A stretch of 64,000 nt of DNA, taken from contig JAFFJZ010000002.1 of NCBI GenBank assembly GCA_018340375.1, positions 22,400,001-22,464,000 on the forward strand, in the 5' to 3' direction. This document shows positions 57,660 through 64,000 of this stretch, piece by piece. A model generated the notes under the pieces. The model did no database searches. It saw only the letters and a program-made list of their open reading frames with translations, and was not told the origin of the DNA. The stretch comes from Gonatopus flavifemur (Eukaryota > Arthropoda > Insecta > Hymenoptera > Dryinidae). The position numbers and the translations under genes were made by a program. Numbering within the stretch: the stretch's first letter is position 1; every line of letters starts with the position of its first letter.

Positions 57660-59270
57660 GGTTTGATACAAAAAGACGGAAAATTGAGATAATATCACGT
57701 TTAATTGAGTTTTGAATGAAAAATCATATTTGAATTTCAATGATTCCCTGTAAAACTTATCATCGAAACCATCGATTAACGTACATTCGCAATTTTGAAT
57801 CCTTTAAGTAGAGATGAACGATCTGAAAAGAATAGATTCTTTTTCATACAATTTTCATTGAATTCCAATCGAAATTATATAAAAATTTTTGAGTTTGATT
57901 CTCATACAATTTCGATCTAGATTTGATATAAATTCAATAAAAAAACGATCGATTCTTTTCAGATAACCCATTTCTATCCAAGTAGAAATACTCTGTTAAA
58001 TCCTATCACGAATGATGAAATTTCTGATGAAATATCATTGAATTTCATTGAAACCTATTCATTGTTCCATTCGTCAAGGATGATTTTTTTAGATTATTTC
58101 TTACAGGGTGATTTCATTTGTACATTATAGTCGAATTTGATGTAAAGAGATAGTGAAATAAGTCTGGGTGGGTTATACATAGAATATAAATCTCACCCAT
58201 AAAACACATTGTGGTTGGTTTATGATGCCACTTTCAAACAAAACGGGATAAGCAAATTTGGCTATGTTTTTATCAGAACGATGGAATGGATTATTTATTA
58301 CTAGTGTAAACTCATCCACATTTCGCTCTACAGCAGTTTTTTTTCAATATTAAATTCAATATACACAAACATAAAACCAACACGTATAGTTTGATATTCA
58401 AGTACATGAAATTCGATATGGAATGTATATGAAAATCCAATTTTCACACATATTCGAAAAAAAAACCTCTTAGTCACAACATTGAAATTCATGCAGAAAT
58501 TTGTAACAGTGTATCGCATCAATGCTACTGATTGAATTATATTATTTTGATTCCTGTGAATGAATTTATAAAATATTTATTATTATTGACATGAGCTTGA
58601 GGTAACTTTTTCAAAATTTCTCTCTGCGATTTCTAAATGTATGTACAATTTTCAACGAGAAAATGTACTGAGTGTGTGGAAATATGACACACTTCGATCT
58701 TTGTTCTGTGACATGTTCATAGTTTCTTTTTCATCTTTTCGTTTGAAATTATATGCAAAAAAGTTTTCGTTTTTGTCGAAATATTTGAAAATTCAAAACA
58801 ACTCTCAAGATACAAGCACACGAAAAATACTCGAATCGCTGAAAGAAAAGATAATAGTCTTCGAAGCTAAAAACAAGGCCGATGTATTGACATACTTCGA
58901 ATATCGTACGGGTGAACAGAAAACGAAAAGTTCTATACAAAAGTGGAGAGAAGTTCCATGCGATGCAGTGTTAAACGAATTTTAAATAATTCACAGAATT
59001 ATGAATTTGATCAACACTGAAGAAATTGGAAATCGTATTGTTTCAGCATTCTCTGCTATCTAATATAATTACTAGGTTAATTTTTTGGTTAATTTAATAA
59101 ATTAACCATGTTTTCGTAAAAATTTTAAGTAACTGTTGTCGATTTTATGTCAAAGAAGGCTCTTGAATGGTCCACTTTCCAATCGTGGAAATTTCTACCT
59201 TGGCGAATGCAAAACTGTGTTCCGATTTAATTCAAAAACAAACATATTCTCCGATTTAAAATCGACTATA
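57660..59270. other. Stretch without recognised gene
   Basis: AT-rich. The plus-strand frame at 58641-58985 (114 codons) has a lysine/glutamate-rich second half (TRKILESLKEKIIVFEAKNK) that reads like protein, but codons are AT-ending and nothing supports expression or a family. Confidence 0.4.
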
Positions 59271-60112
59271 CTCTGCACTGAGAGAAAGATACCTAGCTGG
59301 GACAACTAAATGTTAGTTGACGCAGCTAGATTTTTATCTACGCTAGCTAGACTCTAGTTGGGGCACGAAAGAAAGGAAATGGAGAAATTTACCTTGTAGG
59401 GTGACAACGCGTCGCTTAGGGTCTTTGAATGGAAATTTTTACAAAATAAATTGTCGAATGATTCACATTATCAGACATTAATAGATTTTTCTCTTATCAT
59501 GTGAATTGTTTGACAATATATGTATATACGTTCCTTCAATTGAAATCATATACATTTAAATATTATATATAAATTATATATAATTGAACTCGATGATTTT
59601 CGAGTAATATGGAGGAATGCGAAAAGAGAAGACACGTTTTACTTTTAAGATTATATTCTCTATGATAATAGAGTTTTGTACCCGGCACACGCGTACATTT
59701 GGAGTTGAATTCGACCAGTACAACAGTTACAACAGGGGTAACGTCTGAAAGCCCGGATGGGTGAATCGCGGGAAAAGTATAATTTGATACGTGTCAATGG
59801 CGGAGACGAATAGATATATCTAACGATTCGTATTCTTCTTCTTTATTTAAAAATGATGCATCGTTGCGCAAGATCAATGACACGAAAGTGAAAGTGATCT
59901 ACTTTCGGCGTCAATGATAGGCTATCGATGATCATGTGATTAAGGGACCAATTATACAATTGGAAATCATGTGTTCCACGCACTGAGTGACCTCAAAGTG
60001 AGTACCTTTCCATACACCCGGTGATCGAGAAGTGTAAATTTAATATAATAAAATTCGTTCAATGAATAATTCTAAACAATATATTTTGTAAAAATTTCCA
60101 TTTAAAAGACTC

Positions 60113-61046
60113 GCGTGAAAAAATCGTTCAGGCCTGATCATGAACATTTTTTAGCAAAATTTCTCGTGCTCAACACTGACTGTACGTGGCTAGGCCTGAC
60201 TACGCCTGATTATTCATTAATCAAAAACGCTTCAATTTTGTAGCCACGTAGAAATCCGTGATCACGCTTGACCGCGTGCGATCATGCCAGACAAACTATT
60301 CTCGCCCTTGATGATGCAAAATTGTACCAAATGAGGAGCATTCGCACCAAATAACTCCGTGTTGATTTTTTTATCGCGAATGCACATGCTCCATCATCTC
60401 AAATCGGCCCCTAACGTATTCACGTACGCCTGAAAACTGGAAACTAGAAAATGGAAACTGTGCACGGAGAAAAATAATGTTTTGAATATTACTACATTTT
60501 GTATTAAAGTGGCAGGATATATGAAATCGTAAAATTTTCACAAGATAGTGTAGTAAAAATGTGTACTTTATGATTTAAAGGATCGTATAATTTGGCGTAA
60601 CTTCACAACATAAAGCACACATTTTTACTACACTGTCTTGTGAAAATTTCACCATTTCACATATTCTGCCACTTTGATACAAAATGTAGTAATATTCAGA
60701 ACATTATTTTTCTCCGTGTGGAGCCTTCCGAAGTAGCTGATCTGATCATCTGGTCAGCTACTTTGGAAGGCTCCTGTATAAGCATAATAAGTAGAAATGA
60801 TTGACAATACATTAGTCTTTCATCAAGTTAGAAAAAGAATGATGAAAAAAACTCTTCTTTTTGTCAAGTTATAAAACTTATTAATTCTGTATGAATTTAT
60901 CATGCACAATACAGCATAATCAAGCATGATTAGGCGTAATTGAGCGTGATCAGTCCTCATTACGTGGTACAAAATTGAGGCCTGATCACGCCTGATGAAT
61001 AAGACTTGATCAGGCGTGAGCAGGCGTGGATGATCTTTTTTACGGG
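60113..61046. repeat. TGATCAGG-motif element, third level of the nest
   Basis: GCGTGAAAAAATCGTTCAGG and the right end GATGATCTTTTTTACGGG are mirrored in kind. The body is CTGATCACGCC/GGCGTGATCAG words as in 41934-43238. CTC flanks both ends, as expected of a short target duplication. Confidence 0.8.
60463..60718. repeat. CACGGAGAAAAATAA fold-back, innermost level
   Basis: CACGGAGAAAAATAATGTTT mirrors AACATTATTTTTCTCCGTG. TG is duplicated (60461-60462, 60719-60720). It is homologous to 2-258. A separate small palindrome, GAGCCTTCCGAAGTAGCTGA with its complement, follows directly at 60721-60773. Confidence 0.9.
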
Positions 61047-61259
61047 CTCGAAGCGACGCGTTGTCATCCTACAAGGTAAATTCCCCCATTTTCTTCTTCC
61101 CGTGGGTAAATAAAAGTCCAGCTGTCTGAAATATTTATCAAATGGTTCATTCAATGGGAATAAAAAATTTAGCTGGCACAACTAAATTTTTATTCACAGT
61201 GCCTAAATTTTCTAGCTGTCGAATATTTGAATAGACCCTTTCTCTCAGTGTGAAAAAAT

Positions 61260-63600
61260 TTTATTTCACAAATCACCGTGAAATCCACAAAATTACTTTG
61301 CAATCTATACAATTTGTAGGAAATCCCCCTCCAAACTGTTGTAAAATTTCACTCATTCTCATAGGTTGCGGAATAATTTTTTGAAGAATATATTCACTTG
61401 TCTCTCAGTTGGTGGAATTGAACGGTACTTTTTTAAGAAATATTCTTTCAGTGTAGGAAAACAGTAACGAATGGTAAATTTTCATGTCCAAGGATGAGTG
61501 AAAAATTCATCAAAAGCTCCTGAAATGCAACTTCGACAACTTCACAATCTCCTATTTGTACCCTTCGTTCACATTAACACAAATCCCAACATCAACCCCT
61601 GTGATACGATGGAAGTTTTCATTCCGCATTACCCCTTCAAACGTTGGAATATCGCCAAGGGATACAAATTTTCATCTTCGCATCAAATTTCGAATACCTT
61701 CCATCAAAGATCCCGTGCACACGAAAAAGACATGAAAATTCTTTTTCCGATAAATTCTTCTCAAAAACAAGATTTTTCTCTCACAAGCCTCTAAAGTTAA
61801 GATTTCGAGTTTTCAATTCGGATACCATGTTCACATAATTCAATTTGGAATTCTAGAACACCGTGTATACTCATAAGAAAGATAATAATCAAAGCGTTCA
61901 TGCGTTGGTTCAGACCCGCTGTAGGAGAGGGAAGAAAAAATCGACGAAGAAAAACGAGAACGAGAATGTAAAAATATCTAGGTGAGAGTCCATTAACGAG
62001 TTCGTTTTCATACGTACCTCCTTTTCGTTACTACTACCATGCTTTTCTTTTTTTTTCCGGGCTGTTTTTTGCATATCTTCCTTACTATTTTTCAAAGAAC
62101 TGTCTACGGACACAATAGATCGTTCATTACCGATACCGACACTGGAAGAGGAAAACGGAGGTAGTAAGAACCGAAAGCGAGAAGATGATAATGCAAGAAA
62201 AGAAAAACCCCAGCAACCAAATCGGGTTTGTGTGTACGTATATCTACGCAAGCCTTTGCATACGGAATGTGTATGTGACGAATGCATATAGAAGAATTTC
62301 ATCACGAAGGAGGATAAGGTGGAAAAGATACGAAAACGGCTTTGAAGGAGTTAGATATATCTTGCGAATATCTATAGTTACATATTCTGTGCTTTTCATC
62401 AACTCTTTATTACAATAAAGAGAATATTTTCATACTTTCGTATATTTTATATTCTGGATTTCTCATGAGAATTGCTTGATTATCTGTTCTTACCTTTTCA
62501 TATCTCAGAAGTTTCTTTGAAATTATCAAAAGTAAGTGGAATATTGAAAATCAACAACAATATATTTCTTCAATTTCTCGTGAAATTGTAGAATCATTCT
62601 TCACTCATAGCATTTCCATTATTTTTATAATGTCATTAAAATTCTTAAGGTGGTGCATACTAAGTTGTTAATGACGTGGAACTAACTCAACACTTCATGA
62701 AAGAATTTATAGCACTTCATTATTCGAGAAAGCGAGTCTCAATTTGAAGCATTGTAGTTCTCTACGTAACTGAGATATTTGACAAATTTATTATCAAAGA
62801 AGTCGTATTTCTATCATTTCACTGCCATGCTTATCTCAATCTTATACCGAAATGAGCAAAAAATATAATAAACTGCGTGAGTTACACGAAACGTTTAGAT
62901 ATAGGGGAGGGATAAGCGTTTGATGAGATACATTGCATATTCAAACACGTTTCTTAATATACCTTTCCATAAAATTTTTTTTCACGCTATAAGTACTTTA
63001 ATGGGAACTCCAATTATTATGTCATACTTCAACGTATTCGATGTATACTCCTTGCCAAAAGATGGAGTCCGATTTTTTGTGGTACAGCCAGTACATTTAA
63101 CACGCTTTCATTTCAATTTGCGGAAGATAATTTCTCAATCTCTAATCATTCCAACGATACACTTCATTTCATTCGCTTCACTACATTACATTTGGCTGAC
63201 ACAGTCTATTTGTGACTACTGCCACGTTATAACGTAACAAGTTTAGATTTGTATTTTTTCGTGACGTACCCAAGTGACATATTTCCTCTGTAAATACTGG
63301 ATTTACACATTCTGATTTCAATATCAACACTCATGTCTGAAGCGGAGAAGAGTTTCAGTCAACGTTGAGTGTTGAAAAAAAGAGAAAGGAAGACAAGTTG
63401 GCGAAACACCCGGTTATTTGCATCGATGAAAAAATTCACGAAAATTTGAAAAAACATTGGTTTCCTTGTACTTTTTACAAACACAATGTTTCAAACTTGT
63501 GGGAAGATGTTGCATAACACGTCTTTTACATATCTATTATACACCGAAAGACCGAATTTATTAATATTTCGGAAAAAGCACGGATAAAAATAATTAGCTA
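61260..63600. other. Stretch without recognised gene
   Basis: AT-rich with frames of up to 131 codons (61910-62305 minus, low complexity at its end) and 105 codons (62920-63237 plus, hydrophobic). No motif, splice or promoter support was seen. Confidence 0.4.
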
Positions 63601-63603
63601 TTA

Positions 63604-64000
63604 CACGGAGAAAAATGTGTATATGGTAGAATCAGCGATACAGGAATTGTCAACATTTTATTGCTGGTTATGCAATAATTTGTTGTTCGTACAGCAACAG
63701 CATATCGTTTCGTTAAAAAGAATTGTATTGCTGAAAATCACTGGTTAAAATGACAATATGAGTTGCCATTCCAACTTACAATAAACATTGTTAATTTGAC
63801 AAAACAGTATCAAGCAGCGACAACAATAAGTAACCCAGAATTAACCCAAAAAATCTGTCGCAACAAAATCCATTTATTGTCAAAACAACTATATATTCTG
63901 AACGTATAAGGCGTTATAATTATTCCCATGAGGAATTATTGGGTCCACTTTAGGAGACAGTTAAAAATGATATCCAAGTGACATACATTCCTCTACAAAC
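63604..64000. repeat. CACGGAGAAAAATG element, left part cut by window end
   Basis: CACGGAGAAAAATGTGTATA follows TA and is of the same terminal type as 2-258 and 22665-23875. Inside are TTGTTG, GCAACAG and TTGTCAA words in both orientations. The right terminus lies outside the window. Confidence 0.55.

Larger units (their letters stand above)
59364..61104. repeat. CACGAAAGAAAGG TIR element, second level of the nest
   Basis: Arms of about 60 bases: ATTTACCTTGTAGGGTGACA, then ACGCGTCGCTT, at the left; GAAGCGACGCGTTGTCATCC, then TACAAGGTAAAT, at the right. The ends are CACGAAAG and TTCCCGTG. It is the same family as 28317-29236. Its centre is interrupted by 60113-61046. Confidence 0.85.
59276..61250. 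repeat. CACTGAG element, outermost of a four-level nest
   Basis: Its own parts are 59276-59363 (CACTGAGAGAAAGATACCTA, then TCTAGTTGGGG) and 61105-61250 (AAATAAAAGTCCAGCTGTCT to TTTCTCTCAGTG). Joined, they reproduce the layout of 25873-26126. Everything between is inserted. Confidence 0.85.

Noticed and set aside
58641..58985. 114-codon plus-strand frame with protein-like second half
   Set aside because: AT-ending codons throughout, no recognisable domain, no promoter or splice evidence. It could be revisited with transcript data.
1..64000. CRISPR array or bacterial operon structure
   Set aside because: Repeats are inverted and dispersed, not direct with unique spacers; there are no ribosome binding sites, operons or long frames. 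The DNA is eukaryotic in character.

Overview
This is AT-rich nuclear DNA from a eukaryote. The repeat style (dense short inverted-repeat elements, hAT-like and pogo-like non-autonomous copies, a Tc1-type transposase relic) suggests an arthropod, most likely an insect and possibly a hymenopteran; the species call is inference only. I find no intact protein-coding gene. The longest open frames are about 100 to 166 codons, and many lie inside fold-back repeats whose two arms explain them. The window looks intergenic or, if the candidate micro-exons are real, like the inside of very long introns.

The main content is a dense, nested population of non-autonomous DNA transposons. (1) Fold-back MITEs begin CACGG or CACTG plus an A-rich run, end in the mirror image, and often sit between TA dinucleotides: 2-258, 385-799, 862-1091, 7403-7774, 12112-12699, 15258-16821, 17408-17658, 19271-19507, 20270-20497, 22665-23875, 25873-26126, 28317-29236, 28573-28864, 28902-29118, 29362-29660, 33212-33448, 49678-49856, 51483-51723, 57193-57648, 59276-61250 and 63604 to the window end. 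(2) hAT-like elements carry 8-bp near-duplications at 15341-16594, 19142-20639 and, less surely, 28458-29126. (3) Some elements are made largely of one short motif repeated in both orientations: GTTTTGAAAAC at 3816-4959, GATATCTT at 32586-34704, AACGTT at 56564-57189, TTGGCGCAA/CATTG at 5874-7160, 34723-35600 and 38188-38990, TGATCAGG at 41934-43238 and 60113-61046, and AGCTG at 1092-1323, 7775-8040, 15258-16821 and 29238-29735. (4) Smaller items are a pogo-like MITE (535-709), a tRNA-derived SINE-like piece near 33.83 kb, a possible retroelement tail with a degenerate hammerhead-like fold (26.44-26.72 kb), a Tc1 transposase fragment (minus strand, 1.56-1.86 kb) and microsatellites.

Nesting is deep. 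At 59276-61250 four elements lie one inside another. At 28317-29236 a TIR element holds a hAT-like element, which holds two MITEs. At 15258-16821 an AGCTG element holds a hAT-like element, which holds a TA-flanked fold-back.

Weak gene signals in the non-repeat stretches are a 50-bp exon-like segment with good splice borders (12739-12788, plus), a 69-bp exon-like segment (52659-52727, minus), a 58-codon frame with coding-like composition (10614-10790, minus), a GC-rich island (36320-36600) and exon-like sequence at 47326-48302. None can be assigned to a known gene from the sequence alone.
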